From: Deltaproteobacteria bacterium | GTDB lineage: Bacteria > Desulfobacterota_D > UBA1144 > Nemesobacterales > UBA2774 | DNA: 64,000 bases | Assembly: GCA_029262275.1 (NCBI GenBank) | Contig: JAJCZS010000029.1 | Span: forward strand, 62,001 to 126,000 | Direction of reading: 5' to 3' | Shown here: one piece after another, positions 10,123 through 19,397 of the stretch | Position numbering within the stretch: position 1 is the first letter of the stretch | Layout of the letters: every line of letters starts with the position of its first letter | The notes under the pieces: generated by a model | Database searches by the model: none | What the model was told of the DNA's origin: nothing | The model's input: the letters and a program-made list of their open reading frames with translations, nothing else | Program-made: the position numbers and the translations under genes

Positions 10123-10887
10123 ATGGCTGAGACAATAATTAACGTTAAAGATTTTACAGCCGCATACGGCGACAATGTCATAATAGACAATATAAATTTT
10201 GATGTCTATAAGGGAGAGAAGTTTATCATCCTTGGTGGCTCGGGCTGCGGAAAGAGTACGCTCTTAAAACACATGATTGGACTATATCGCCCCGCTAACG
10301 GAAGCATTTTGATAGAAGGTGAAAATATATCTAAAGCCGAGGGTCAGGAGAGAATCGAAATACTAAAGAATATAGGTGTAGCCTATCAATTAGGAGCACT
10401 TTTTGGATCAATGTCGGTTTTAGAAAATGTTAGGCTCCCGCTTGAGGAATATACGGATCTTAACAACGACTCAATAGATCTAATTGCCAGAATGAAGCTC
10501 AACATAGTTGGTTTGACTGGGTCTGAGGATAAAAGCCCGTCTGAACTCAGCGGAGGAATGATAAAACGTGCAGCTCTGGCAAGAGCTATGGCTCTAGATC
10601 CAGATATTTTATTCCTAGACGAACCCTCAGCAGGTCTTGATCCAATTACTTCAGCTGAGCTTGATCAGCTTATAAACCAGCTTGCAAAAAGTTTAGGAGT
10701 AACTTTTGTAATTGTCACACATGAGCTAAATAGTATTTACAATATCGCTGATAGAGTTATTATGCTAGATAAGAGCACTAAGGGAATAATTGCTACTGGA
10801 GACCCCGAGTACTTAAGAGACAATTCGGAAATACCGATAGTGCAAAAGTTTTTTAAGAGACAAACTGATGAACAGCTTGGCGGTTAA
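10123..10887 (+). CDS. mlaF: MlaF-type ABC transporter ATPase
   Basis: Cytoplasmic ATPase powering the Mla lipid transporter. Walker A GGSGCGKST at 38-46, Q-loop region VAYQLGALFGSM, signature LSGGMIKRAALARAMA, Walker B ILFLDEPSAGLDP and the H-loop in VIVTHEL are all intact, so it should be active. The frame is open 42 bases further upstream, but ATG at 10123 gives the normal N-terminus (MAETIINVKDF) directly after the mlaE stop. 254 residues, typical length. Confidence 0.95.
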   Translation: MAETIINVKDFTAAYGDNVIIDNINFDVYKGEKFIILGGSGCGKSTLLKHMIGLYRPANGSILIEGENISKAEGQERIEILKNIGVAYQLGALFGSMSVLENVRLPLEEYTDLNNDSIDLIARMKLNIVGLTGSEDKSPSELSGGMIKRAALARAMALDPDILFLDEPSAGLDPITSAELDQLINQLAKSLGVTFVIVTHELNSIYNIADRVIMLDKSTKGIIATGDPEYLRDNSEIPIVQKFFKRQTDEQLGG

Positions 10888-10909
10888 ACAATAGCTAACG
10901 GACAATATT

Positions 10910-11872
10910 ATGGGCCAAAAACCTAACTTTTTTAAAATTGGAGTATTTGTAATAGCGGGATCACTATTCCTGGCAATAGCTATAATTGTTTTTGGGGCAG
11001 GCAAATTTTTCCAGGAAAAATATGTAGTCGAAACATATTTTGATCAATCTGTTCAAGGACTCAGCGTAGGTGCTGCTCTTACATTTCAGGGAGTACAGGT
11101 TGGAAATATTAGCGAAATAGGTTTTGTGTTTCAAGACTACGATACTGATTATCAATATGTTTTAGTCAGAGCAGAAATCTATCCCAATAAAAACCGTCAC
11201 AAGGGAAAATCAAAGATCTTCATAGATGACAGTAACCGAGAAGAAGGTTTACAAAAAATGATTGATAAAGGTCTAAGATTACAGCTTGCGTCCCAGGGAG
11301 TAACGGGAATTGCTTTTCTAAATGCTGTATATCTTGATCCAGCGGATTATCCCCCGCTAAACATCGACTGGAAGCCCGACAACCCTTATATACCTTCAGC
11401 TCAGGGAACAATAGCTCAGATTACTCAGATGATTGAAAAACTTACAAAAACTATAGAAAGTATTAATTTTAAGGAAATATCAGATGATGTAGAACAGCTT
11501 GTAGTCACTTTAAATATGGCCGTACAACAAGCAGATATCCCACGAGTTAGTAAAGACCTTCAACAATTGCTAATCACTCTTAATCAAACAGTTGAGAATA
11601 CCGACAAGATAATTAAGAGCAAAGACCTTAAGGAAACTTTGGCCAATATCGCCCAAACCACAGAGGAACTCAAAGCAACACTAAGACGCACTGACCGTCT
11701 TCTACAAAACAGAGAGCACAATATTGGAACAATTCTTCAGAATGTTGAGCGAATATCAGAGGACATAAGTGAATTCATGGTTACAGTAAGAAGGTATCCT
11801 TCCTGGGTTCTTTTTGGAGAACCACCACCTCATTTAGGGCATGAAAATGAAGAGGAGAATAAAAACAAATGA
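10910..11872 (+). CDS. mlaD: MlaD-like MCE-domain protein
   Basis: Periplasmic substrate-binding part of the Mla transporter. One N-terminal membrane anchor (about residues 8-28) is followed by an MCE domain (YFDQSVQGLSVGAALTFQGVQVGNISEI, about 42-70 and on). A long helical tail from about 160 has repeating hydrophobic spacing and probably forms the hexameric channel needle. It ends with RRYPSWVLFGEPPPH, a stretch I associate with this family. Overlaps the following lipoprotein gene by four bases (ATGA). Confidence 0.92.
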   Translation: MGQKPNFFKIGVFVIAGSLFLAIAIIVFGAGKFFQEKYVVETYFDQSVQGLSVGAALTFQGVQVGNISEIGFVFQDYDTDYQYVLVRAEIYPNKNRHKGKSKIFIDDSNREEGLQKMIDKGLRLQLASQGVTGIAFLNAVYLDPADYPPLNIDWKPDNPYIPSAQGTIAQITQMIEKLTKTIESINFKEISDDVEQLVVTLNMAVQQADIPRVSKDLQQLLITLNQTVENTDKIIKSKDLKETLANIAQTTEELKATLRRTDRLLQNREHNIGTILQNVERISEDISEFMVTVRRYPSWVLFGEPPPHLGHENEEENKNK

Positions 11873-12513
11873 GAAACCTACACATAGTATCTTTATGTTC
11901 CTTTCTATTAATGCTAGCTCTCATCTATGGATGCCCAAGTGTAAGCAAACCTTATCCTGAAAGAACTTTTTTCCTTTTTGAAATCCCGGCTCCATCACAA
12001 ACAGTCAGCCCAATTAAAGATGCGATAGTTGCAGTAGACAGATTTACCATTTCTCCGTCCAGTCAGGGAAGAGAATTTATATACCGAACAACTGATCTTC
12101 AATATAAAACAGATTTTTATAACCAATTCTTTAGACCTCCAGACAATATAATGACTGAAGCTGTCAGACAATGGCTAAACCAGTCGGGTCTATTTGAGGA
12201 GCTTTTATCCCCTGCTAGCCAAGCGTTCCCTAAATATACAATTGAAGGAAACGTTATAGAGCTATACGGGGACTACAGAGATACATCTGCTGCAAAGGCT
12301 GTCATTAGAATTCAGTTCTTTTTACTACAAAACCCAGCGGATGGAACTGATCCAGCAGTCGTGCTTGGCAAGACGTATTTATCTGAGCAATCTATAGGCG
12401 CAGCTTCTCCCAATGCCTTAATGAATGGTTGGAACCTTGCTCTTGAAGATATTCTAGGTGAATTCTTAGACGACCTAAGCTATTCTTTAAAACAATCTGA
12501 ATCTGTTGAATAA
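11869..12513 (+). CDS. ABC-type transport auxiliary lipoprotein (PqiC-like)
   Basis: A 214-residue lipoprotein with lipobox LIYGC (Cys22) after a hydrophobic signal. The body begins RTFFLFEIPAP and includes DRFTISPSSQGREFIYRT, matching the ABC-transport auxiliary family found with MCE systems. Its probable role is at the outer membrane end of the lipid bridge. Translationally coupled to mlaD by ATGA overlap. No substrate-binding MlaC or outer-membrane MlaA homologue is in the window. Confidence 0.85.
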   Translation: MRNLHIVSLCSFLLMLALIYGCPSVSKPYPERTFFLFEIPAPSQTVSPIKDAIVAVDRFTISPSSQGREFIYRTTDLQYKTDFYNQFFRPPDNIMTEAVRQWLNQSGLFEELLSPASQAFPKYTIEGNVIELYGDYRDTSAAKAVIRIQFFLLQNPADGTDPAVVLGKTYLSEQSIGAASPNALMNGWNLALEDILGEFLDDLSYSLKQSESVE

Positions 12514-12536
12514 CTGTAAATAAATCAGTCTTAAAA

Positions 12537-13559
12537 TTATCTGCAATTATAGTTTTCAGGCCTCAGATAGTCGAGCACTGTTTCATCTGTACAAGCCCCT
12601 GTAATTAACGTCGGCAACAAAAAACGCCTTCCATTTCGAGGATTTGTACAATCACATGGGGGCAAATAACTCCCTGATGAAGTTTGGCCCTGTGGCTGGG
12701 CAGGGGTGTTTGGATAATCTGGTTGTGCATTGGGATTGCCAGAATGTCTGACTCCGGGACATTGTCCCTCATAGCCAACACCGGTTCCATCAGGTCTACC
12801 GCTGCTAACTTTTACAATAGGCTTTTTAGGAGTATTCTCGTTGTGACAAAGTGGGAATTCATTTTTGGCTAGATCGCCAATATATCTATAGGAATATATT
12901 TTCTGATTCAATCCATTAGTCTTTCCCGTATCCCAATACACACAAAAAGTATAACAACCGTATGCAAGTGACATACCCGCTGCAGAATTTCTTGTCGAAG
13001 TAGGCGGTCCTGTGAAAACAACAGTCGATGGACTAGGATTTGGAGGAGCAACGGCATATGTTTGGTTTACTAACACAGTTAAATTAACATTGCCAGTATT
13101 ATGGAAAAATACTCCGTATGTAGGAAGTGAACTATCTTCATTTTCACCACCACCGCCATCCACTGAAGGATTATTCACGGTTCTACAATTATAAAATTTA
13201 ATACTATTTACATTATTTTGCCACTCTAGAGGTCCTTCGAAAGTAGTATGAGATGTTCGTTCAATAGACATAGTGCCAGTGTTATTTCCATTCTTCCAAG
13301 TCCCTTTGGCGCGATCACCATTACTGGTTCCAGTAAAGTTTAGTACCGATCCAGATTTCCATTTTACAACTATCTTAGCCTTATTATTAGGTGCTCCATA
13401 AAGAAAGCCTTTGCCATGTAACATACCTCGGTCAGCATCCGCTACTTTAACCTTGCATTCAGTGGTGAGAACCCATTCATCACTTTGGGAATTAGTTGCA
13501 AATAGAAAAAGAAAACTTAATATTAGAACAAGGGGTGAAAATATATATTTTGTGTGCAT
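12537..13559 (-). CDS. Secreted Cys-containing protein of unknown function
   Basis: 340 residues with a clean Sec signal peptide (about 1-27, cleavage near SQSDEW). Three parts are visible: an N-terminal beta-rich region to about 130 (KVKVADADRGMLHG, KWKSGSVLNFTGTSNG) with a Cys pair near each end; a Gly/Ser/Glu linker (DGGGGENEDSS); and a middle domain (YGVFFHNTGNVNLTVLVN, GMSLAYGCYTFCVYWDTG). The C-terminus is Pro/Gln/Gly-rich ending with several Cys (LPPCDCTNPRNGRR). Probably periplasmic or outer-surface, disulfide-stabilised. I do not recognise a family. It is convergent with the mla operon and shows no sign of decay. Confidence 0.8.
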   Translation of the reverse strand: MHTKYIFSPLVLILSFLFLFATNSQSDEWVLTTECKVKVADADRGMLHGKGFLYGAPNNKAKIVVKWKSGSVLNFTGTSNGDRAKGTWKNGNNTGTMSIERTSHTTFEGPLEWQNNVNSIKFYNCRTVNNPSVDGGGGENEDSSLPTYGVFFHNTGNVNLTVLVNQTYAVAPPNPSPSTVVFTGPPTSTRNSAAGMSLAYGCYTFCVYWDTGKTNGLNQKIYSYRYIGDLAKNEFPLCHNENTPKKPIVKVSSGRPDGTGVGYEGQCPGVRHSGNPNAQPDYPNTPAQPQGQTSSGSYLPPCDCTNPRNGRRFLLPTLITGACTDETVLDYLRPENYNCR

Positions 13560-13750
13560 AATCCAATCTTATCACGGCTGAATATCCCAGTCAACAATGC
13601 GTTAATTAATAAAAATACTCACTAGAAACCTAGCTGAAATTAGTAAACACATATTGTAAGAATCAGAAATAAATCACAATTTAGTGTTAAAATCCAGAAT
13701 TTTTAGTATATTCTATTTGCTAGTAAAACTGGGCAAAAGAGAGGAGTAAA

Positions 13751-15181
13751 ATGCGTGCAATAATCATAATCATTATAATAGCTCTGATAGCTATAATAGT
13801 TCCCCCTTACTGGTTTGGCATGAAGGCCGAAGAGGAATACAACAATCTTATAGAGACCGTATCTAAATATGAAAACCTAGAGATTATTAGTCGAAGTTAC
13901 AAAAGGGGATGGTTAAAGTCATCTGGAGAAATTAAGTATTCCGTCAAAGATGAAGATAAAAATCATTTAAAAATTATTCAAAGAGATACAATATATCACG
14001 GCCCAATTCCAATTGGTACTTTATCTACAGACAAGATCACATTAAAGCCAGTAATGGCTATTATTGAAACTGATGCTGATATAAAAACTGATTCAAAAGA
14101 GAAATATGCTGAATTCATTAATTCCCTGCCCCAGGCTAACTTTGAAACAACTCTATCGCTGAGCGGCTATGGAACTACCGAAGTCTCGATACCGGCCGTG
14201 GATAACAAATTAAAAAGTGGTACAAGCCTAAATTGGTCAGGTCTAGATGGACTTATAAACTTTACTCCTGATCTACATAAGGCATCTTCTGTTTTCAACT
14301 TCTCTGAACTTGAGATAGAAGATGAGAAAGCTCTCATAAGCGTAAGTGGTTTGAACTTGGAATCCAATTTGGATTATCCAGCCTCCAATTTCAAAAATCC
14401 TTTAGGGGATATGTCAGTAAAGATCGAGGAGATAAGTTCAGAAGGTAGAGAAGGAGAAGACCCTAATAAAGTAACAATAAGCAATTTTGAAATTACTGCT
14501 TCAACAAACCAAACGGGGAACCTACTAAATCACACCCATAGTGCAGGGATCGGCCAAATATCTGTAGGTGGCAATAGCTATGGACCCGGCATATATGAGT
14601 TTGAGATAAGGAATATAGATAAAACAGCATTTGAGGAAATACAGATGGCTATCAAAGAAAACCAAGCAGATGAAAATCAAGATACTGTAACTTTATCAGA
14701 TTTACTTACAGCTCAGATTATGAAAACACTTCCAAGTTTATTAAAAAACTCGCCAGAAATCGAGCTTACAAAACTATCTGTGAAAACAGGGGAGGGTGAA
14801 ATTAATGGGCACGCTATAATAGCAGCCAGCGGAGATAGCCTAGATAATCCAGAGCTAGCAGCGAATCCAATATTTCTATTAGCTGCTCTATCAGCCGAGA
14901 TGAACTTTTCGGTTTCAAAGCCACTATTCGACAACTTATTAAAAGACTACAAAATTGAAGAAATCACAGACGAGATGAACAACAATGAAAAACTTCCATC
15001 AGATAAAGAACTACAAACTCTGGGTCAAGAAAGAGCACAAGCTGAAATCAAAGAAATGCTTGATCAGAAAATACTGATTTTAAATAACGGCAAGTATGAA
15101 ATAGAGGCCACCTACGGGGTAGGACGAGTAACTTTAAACGGAAACCCTTTGGATCTGGGCGCGCTTATTAATCAGCTTTAA
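13751..15181 (+). CDS. YdgA-like (DUF945) membrane-anchored periplasmic protein
   Basis: 476 residues with one N-terminal hydrophobic segment (IIIIIIIALIAIIVPPYWFG) and the family feature GMKAEEEYN, then SRSYKRGWLKSSGEI near 45-62, as in YdgA/DUF945 proteins. The large exported domain is beta-rich and ends in GVGRVTLNGNPLDL. Function is unsettled in the family; an envelope role is likely. A strong GAGAGGAGTAAAATG marks the start. The last 14 bases overlap the convergent lyase gene. Confidence 0.75.
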   Translation: MRAIIIIIIIALIAIIVPPYWFGMKAEEEYNNLIETVSKYENLEIISRSYKRGWLKSSGEIKYSVKDEDKNHLKIIQRDTIYHGPIPIGTLSTDKITLKPVMAIIETDADIKTDSKEKYAEFINSLPQANFETTLSLSGYGTTEVSIPAVDNKLKSGTSLNWSGLDGLINFTPDLHKASSVFNFSELEIEDEKALISVSGLNLESNLDYPASNFKNPLGDMSVKIEEISSEGREGEDPNKVTISNFEITASTNQTGNLLNHTHSAGIGQISVGGNSYGPGIYEFEIRNIDKTAFEEIQMAIKENQADENQDTVTLSDLLTAQIMKTLPSLLKNSPEIELTKLSVKTGEGEINGHAIIAASGDSLDNPELAANPIFLLAALSAEMNFSVSKPLFDNLLKDYKIEEITDEMNNNEKLPSDKELQTLGQERAQAEIKEMLDQKILILNNGKYEIEATYGVGRVTLNGNPLDLGALINQL

Positions 15182-16040
15182 ATTTTGATTCCTGCTCTCT
15201 GTACTTAGCTGTATCAATCACTTCCTCAAAGTCCTTAAAATTGGACATATCGCTATAACCTTCAGTAGTACCATTTTCCTTTAGATGAGCAAAACAAGAC
15301 TCAATGGCCTTAGTTGCCGAAAACAAGCCGGCAAGAGGGTAAACAACTATTTTGTATCCTAGCTCTTCAAGCTCCTTTGAACTCAAAAATGGAGTCTTCC
15401 CACCTTCCACCATATTGGCAAACAGAGGCACATCATTATCAAATGCCCCGGCTATTTCCTTTAGCTCTTCCACACTCTTGGGAGCTTCAATAAAAACAAC
15501 ATCTGCTCCAGCCTCGGAATAAGCTCTCCCTCTATTAATAGCCTCATCAATACCTAAAGAGGCTCTGGAGTCAGTACGTCCGACAATAACTAGCTCAGTG
15601 TCTCCTCTGGCTTCCACAGCAGCGTGTATTTTCTCTACATGCTCACTCATGGTAATAACCTGTTTACCATCAAAATGCCCGCACTTCTTAGGCCACTGTT
15701 GGTCTTCAAGGATAATTCCACCGCCACCAATTCTAACTACTTCTTCTACAGTCCTCATAACATTTAAAGGGTTTCCATATCCCGTATCAATATCTACAAC
15801 AACAGGTACGTCCACAGAACTCACAATTCTACTCACGCTCCAAAGCATTTCTGTTGCATTTAGAAAACCCATGTCGGGTTTCCCCAACATTGTGGCTGAT
15901 ATTCCAAAGCCGCTGGTGAATGCTACCTCGAAACCTGCTTTTTGAGAAAGCTTTGCACTCACACAATCATGCACACCAGGAAGCACTAATATCCCAGGAT
16001 CTGATAAAATTTCTCTTAATTTCTGACCTTTAGTCATCAT
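15168..16040 (-). CDS. Isocitrate lyase/PEP mutase superfamily enzyme (PrpB-like)
   Basis: A TIM-barrel lyase of 290 residues. The catalytic loop KKCGH is at about 108-112 (QQWPKKCGHFDGK) and the metal-binding DIDTGYG at about 84-90, as in methylisocitrate lyase and related carboxyphosphonoenolpyruvate mutases. The SFGFG/TSGFG entry motif and VGRTDSR (about 152-158) fit the superfamily. No prpC or prpD neighbour is present, so methylisocitrate cleavage is only one option; oxaloacetate or other 2-oxoacid chemistry is possible. Divergent from the MerR-like gene 96 bases away. Confidence 0.8.
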   Translation of the reverse strand: MMTKGQKLREILSDPGILVLPGVHDCVSAKLSQKAGFEVAFTSGFGISATMLGKPDMGFLNATEMLWSVSRIVSSVDVPVVVDIDTGYGNPLNVMRTVEEVVRIGGGGIILEDQQWPKKCGHFDGKQVITMSEHVEKIHAAVEARGDTELVIVGRTDSRASLGIDEAINRGRAYSEAGADVVFIEAPKSVEELKEIAGAFDNDVPLFANMVEGGKTPFLSSKELEELGYKIVVYPLAGLFSATKAIESCFAHLKENGTTEGYSDMSNFKDFEEVIDTAKYREQESKFKAD

Positions 16041-16136
16041 CTATCTCCTAAGTACGCTAACTAGAAAAATAGATAGAGTGTGAGAGCCTGTCAAGAATGA
16101 TTGAACTGAGCGTGGGTTTATGATAGTTTTGAAACT

Positions 16137-16622
16137 ATGGAATCTGGCTACATCACTGGCGCTCCAGACAAGATCGAAAAAGAGAGCCGGCATAAACCAA
16201 AAGCAATTACCATAAAGAAAATAGAGCCTGGGCTTAAGAGCATCGATATAATACATTTGATAGAAGCTCTTGAGGGCATAAAACTAGACTTTGATCATCT
16301 CTACTACTATGAGCACACAGGTTTATTAGTTCCAAGCCTAAAGAAATCTCAGGGCAGGGGAGTTCCCAAGCTTTACTCCACAGAAGACTTTATCATCCTA
16401 AGGTGGCTCATATCTCTTCAAAAAAACGGAATAAATGTAAACCGCTTTCGAGACATCATCGATTTCATTAAAGAGAAAATGCCTGATGTCTTAGAAACAC
16501 CACAAAACTGGAACCTCATTACTGATGGCAAATCCATAAAGTTTGTAAATAAAGTCACACGCAAAACTTTTGAGCTTGCCAAAGATACAAGCCAATATCT
16601 TTTCTCATTCTCAAAAGACTAA
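16137..16622 (+). CDS. MerR-like transcriptional regulator
   Basis: 161 residues. An about 45-residue N-terminal tail is followed by a MerR-type winged helix: IHLIEALEGIKLDFDHLYYYEHTGLLVPS, then PKLYSTEDFIILRWLISLQKNGIN. The usual Arg in LRYYE is Tyr here (LYYYE). The short C-terminal part has no obvious metal or ligand cysteines. Divergence from the PrpB-like gene suggests it may control that gene and itself. No ribosome site is seen at the ATG. Confidence 0.7.
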   Translation: MESGYITGAPDKIEKESRHKPKAITIKKIEPGLKSIDIIHLIEALEGIKLDFDHLYYYEHTGLLVPSLKKSQGRGVPKLYSTEDFIILRWLISLQKNGINVNRFRDIIDFIKEKMPDVLETPQNWNLITDGKSIKFVNKVTRKTFELAKDTSQYLFSFSKD

Positions 16623-16636
16623 GGTTATTAGGAATT

Positions 16637-17908
16637 TTACTTCTGTTCTGATAAAGTGGCACGCTCAGATTTTGTGCCCTCAGCAATTACATCTGGAATC
16701 GATGTGAAAGCAATGCGCAGCGGGGCAGACTCTGACGCATCGTGCATCGATCCAAAATATATACTATTCATCCCATAGCGTTCATTTATCTTATCAAGAG
16801 CCGTTGCTAACTTATCCTGCTTAAACTCATTTGAGAAAAGAGAATAGCTTGTCTCATTAATCGGAGCTAGATCAGACAAAACCACAGCAGTGCTAAGAGG
16901 CGTAAGCCCCCGGGGGGCCTCTCTCCACATCTCAGAGAACGCCTGAATCATACTTTGGGTATCATGGCGTTTACCTATTTTAAGAGTTCTTTTCCAGCTT
17001 CTTTTAGTATTAAAGTATTTGACCTTAATTGTTATATTGCCGGCCAGATATTTGAGCCTCCTGAGTCTAAAAGCAGCTTTGTGTATCAGCCTTATAAGTA
17101 CAGCCCGCGTGCGCTCTTCTGTCCTCATCTCCGGGGCCAATACATGTGAATGGCTCACAGTTCTTCTTTGAGTCTCTCTCTCTGGCAGGTCCTCACCATT
17201 TAATAGATAGCTAAGACGCTTCCCACCTACGTTCTGCCAGATATCCAAGAACCTATCCCCAGATAATGAATAAAGGTCCTCTACATTATGAACATTATGC
17301 TTTTTAAGACGGGCACTCATACTCCTACCTATACCAGGAAGAGCCCTAAGCGAGAGAGGATAGAGAATTTGCGGCAGATCATCCCTTGTTATTACGGTAA
17401 ATCCGTCAGGCTTTTTCATACCGCTTGCAACTTTTGCAATAAAACGGTTGGGGGCAAGACCAACAGAGCAGCGCAAAGACTCTCCCACATTCTTTTTAAT
17501 GGATTCTTTAACTTGGTAGCCTAAAGCGACTGCATTATCATACTTTTTATGCCTTCCCGTAAGCATGCATGACATCTCATCAATAGAATGCACTTTATCT
17601 ATAGGCAGAACTTCTCTTACTGCAGAGACAATTTTGTTGTGACATTCGATGTACAAAGTTGGTCTTGCCTCTACAACGTTTAGAGTGCGGCAAAGCTTCT
17701 TTGCAGTTCCTACTTTTGTACCTGTTTTTATACCAAACTTTTTAGCCTCGTAGCTTGCAGCAATACAACATGTGCTGTCGGCCATCACCGGAACAACAAC
17801 GGTAGGGGTGCCTCTCAACTCAGGCCTCAAGTGTTGCTCGACAGAGGCAAAATAGGAATTCATATCGAGAAAAAGGCAATCCAGTGTTTTATTTGAATTA
17901 TGATCCAT
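16637..17908 (-). CDS. Y-family (translesion) DNA polymerase
   Basis: 423-residue DinB/UmuC-superfamily polymerase. Catalytic carboxylates are present in LFLDMNSYFASVE (about 12-24) and SIDEM (about 110), with the steric-gate region YFASVE. The fingers carry KKFGIKTGTKVGTAKKLC, the palm SVGLAPNRFIAKVASGMKKPDG, and the HhH thumb LRALPGIGRSMSARLKKH. A C-terminal little-finger domain follows. It ends without a clamp-binding motif that I can identify (tail ESAPLRIAFTSIPDV). It could be a Pol IV-like or a UmuC-like enzyme. No LexA-type operator is seen upstream. Confidence 0.85.
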   Translation of the reverse strand: MDHNSNKTLDCLFLDMNSYFASVEQHLRPELRGTPTVVVPVMADSTCCIAASYEAKKFGIKTGTKVGTAKKLCRTLNVVEARPTLYIECHNKIVSAVREVLPIDKVHSIDEMSCMLTGRHKKYDNAVALGYQVKESIKKNVGESLRCSVGLAPNRFIAKVASGMKKPDGFTVITRDDLPQILYPLSLRALPGIGRSMSARLKKHNVHNVEDLYSLSGDRFLDIWQNVGGKRLSYLLNGEDLPERETQRRTVSHSHVLAPEMRTEERTRAVLIRLIHKAAFRLRRLKYLAGNITIKVKYFNTKRSWKRTLKIGKRHDTQSMIQAFSEMWREAPRGLTPLSTAVVLSDLAPINETSYSLFSNEFKQDKLATALDKINERYGMNSIYFGSMHDASESAPLRIAFTSIPDVIAEGTKSERATLSEQK

Positions 17909-17994
17909 TAAGATAATTATGGACCCTTTCTAGGTTTCCGCCAAGGGGGTTATTTTAAATATTGATAAATAGAGATTGTTTGGATTGAACAGCA

Positions 17995-18303
17995 TTAAAT
18001 CTCTATCTTTATTAAATCCCCATCAATATGTACTTTGTATGTATTTATACATTCCTCGGCAGGAGGAGCTATAGCTTCTCCTGATTTAAGGTCAAATTCC
18101 GCACCGTGCCAGGGGCAAGTTACAGTTGTGCCATCAATTTCACCCTCACATAGAGGACCGCCCACATGTGAGCACTCGTTATCAACGGCATAATATTGAC
18201 CCTCGCAATTAAAAAGGGCTATCTCCTTACCATCAACATCAATAAATTTGCCCTGACCACTCTCAAGCTCGCCTACCTTAGCCACTTCTACAAGGTCTCC
18301 CAT
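17995..18303 (-). CDS. Rieske-type [2Fe-2S] ferredoxin
   Basis: 102 residues, a soluble Rieske protein of the non-heme oxygenase ferredoxin type. Ligand motifs CSHVGG (C-x-H) at about 41-46 and CPWHGAEFD (C-x2-H) at about 62-70 are spaced as usual. No membrane anchor, so it is not a bc1-complex subunit. The partner enzyme is not obvious; the TPR gene upstream on the same strand may be co-transcribed (28-base gap). AGGAG precedes the ATG. Confidence 0.9.
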   Translation of the reverse strand: MGDLVEVAKVGELESGQGKFIDVDGKEIALFNCEGQYYAVDNECSHVGGPLCEGEIDGTTVTCPWHGAEFDLKSGEAIAPPAEECINTYKVHIDGDLIKIEI

Positions 18304-18331
18304 TTACAACTCCTAAAAATCTAAGATCCAG

Positions 18332-18649
18332 CTACTCATCAAGAAATTCGATGGACTCTTCAAATTCCTCAGCCATACTGGGGTGTCCATGACGATTAGC
18401 AGCCTCAACCCCTTTGCTGTAGGATTCTTTTGCTTTCTCTATGTTTCCCAATTTCACATAGCACTCAGCCAGCATCCGGTAAACTGCTCCTTCATCTTCT
18501 TTTAATTTTAGATACTCATTTATTTCAACAATGGTATCTTCGTACAGCTCTGCTTTAAAAAGCTCATTTGCAAGACCGTATCTTCCAAGCGGATTACTTG
18601 GGTCTTTTTGAATTAATGTTTTTAACTGCTCTATTCTTGAATCACTCAT
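18332..18649 (-). CDS. Small TPR-repeat protein
   Basis: 105 residues with about three tetratricopeptide-like helical pairs (NPLGRYGLANELFKAELYED, then YRMLAECYVKLGNIEKAKES). Acidic C-terminus. Likely a protein-protein adaptor; no catalytic domain. It lies just upstream of the Rieske gene on the same strand and is probably in the same transcript. Confidence 0.8.
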   Translation of the reverse strand: MSDSRIEQLKTLIQKDPSNPLGRYGLANELFKAELYEDTIVEINEYLKLKEDEGAVYRMLAECYVKLGNIEKAKESYSKGVEAANRHGHPSMAEEFEESIEFLDE

Positions 18650-18682
18650 TTATCAGAACTTCTCCATTCCATATTTAGTCAT

Positions 18683-19327
18683 ATGAATTCTAGCATAGCA
18701 TTAGCAACAAGAGAATTCTCACTAAAAACATTGATTGTTTATATTTATCCTGCATACTCATATGCTAACAAAACCAGACAAACTAATCTCATGTATAGAA
18801 AAACTTTAGATTTTTTATTTCAAGCTCTAGCTGTAAAACAGTATCTCATATTTTCGGGAATGTTTTTTGTTTTAACAGCTTTTGTAATGTTTATATTAGA
18901 CGCTCAGATAAGGCCTTCGGGATGCGCTGACATGATCTCTCTTGAACTGGTATTCACCAAGAGTGGGCTAAATCAAATTTTACTTGATTGTGGAGCTAAA
19001 GGAGTGCGTTCCCATTTAATCATGCTCTGGGTGGATTATATTTTTATTGTCTCCTATGTAGGATTCTTAGCCAACCTTCTTGGCTCCCTGCTTAAGAACA
19101 TTGAATATGAAAGAGCTTTAACTTTGTTTTCTATCCCAATTATAGCAGGTGTATTAGATGTGATAGAGAACACCATCTTCTTGTTTCAACTTCAGAATCT
19201 TGATAGCCTAAATGGAGGACTAATTTTTCTAGCCTCTAGCGCAGCACTAGTTAAGTTTGTCTTAATAGGAATAACGATTATCTTGATATTCTATTATTTG
19301 TTTAAAAAGAAACCTGAAACTGCATAG
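18683..19327 (+). CDS. Unknown four-helix membrane protein
   Basis: Up to 214 residues with about four hydrophobic segments (LIFSGMFFVLTAFVMFI, DYIFIVSYVGFLANLLG, FSIPIIAGVLDVIENTIF, LVKFVLIGITIILIFYY). No motif I can assign to an enzyme or transporter family. An internal ATG at 18791 (MYRKTLDFLFQ) would give 178 residues and a cleaner N-terminus; the first 36 residues look less protein-like and neither start has a good ribosome site. Divergent from the TPR gene. Confidence 0.65.
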   Translation: MNSSIALATREFSLKTLIVYIYPAYSYANKTRQTNLMYRKTLDFLFQALAVKQYLIFSGMFFVLTAFVMFILDAQIRPSGCADMISLELVFTKSGLNQILLDCGAKGVRSHLIMLWVDYIFIVSYVGFLANLLGSLLKNIEYERALTLFSIPIIAGVLDVIENTIFLFQLQNLDSLNGGLIFLASSAALVKFVLIGITIILIFYYLFKKKPETA

Positions 19328-19397
19328 TTAGGATATATATACTGCTCCCCATTTAAAACAAACGATAGTTACATTGGAATAAGTTTTGTTATTGAGG

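Noticed and set aside
17909-17994. LexA-type operator before the Y-family polymerase
   Set aside because: No CTGT-N8-ACAG or similar palindrome found in the spacer.
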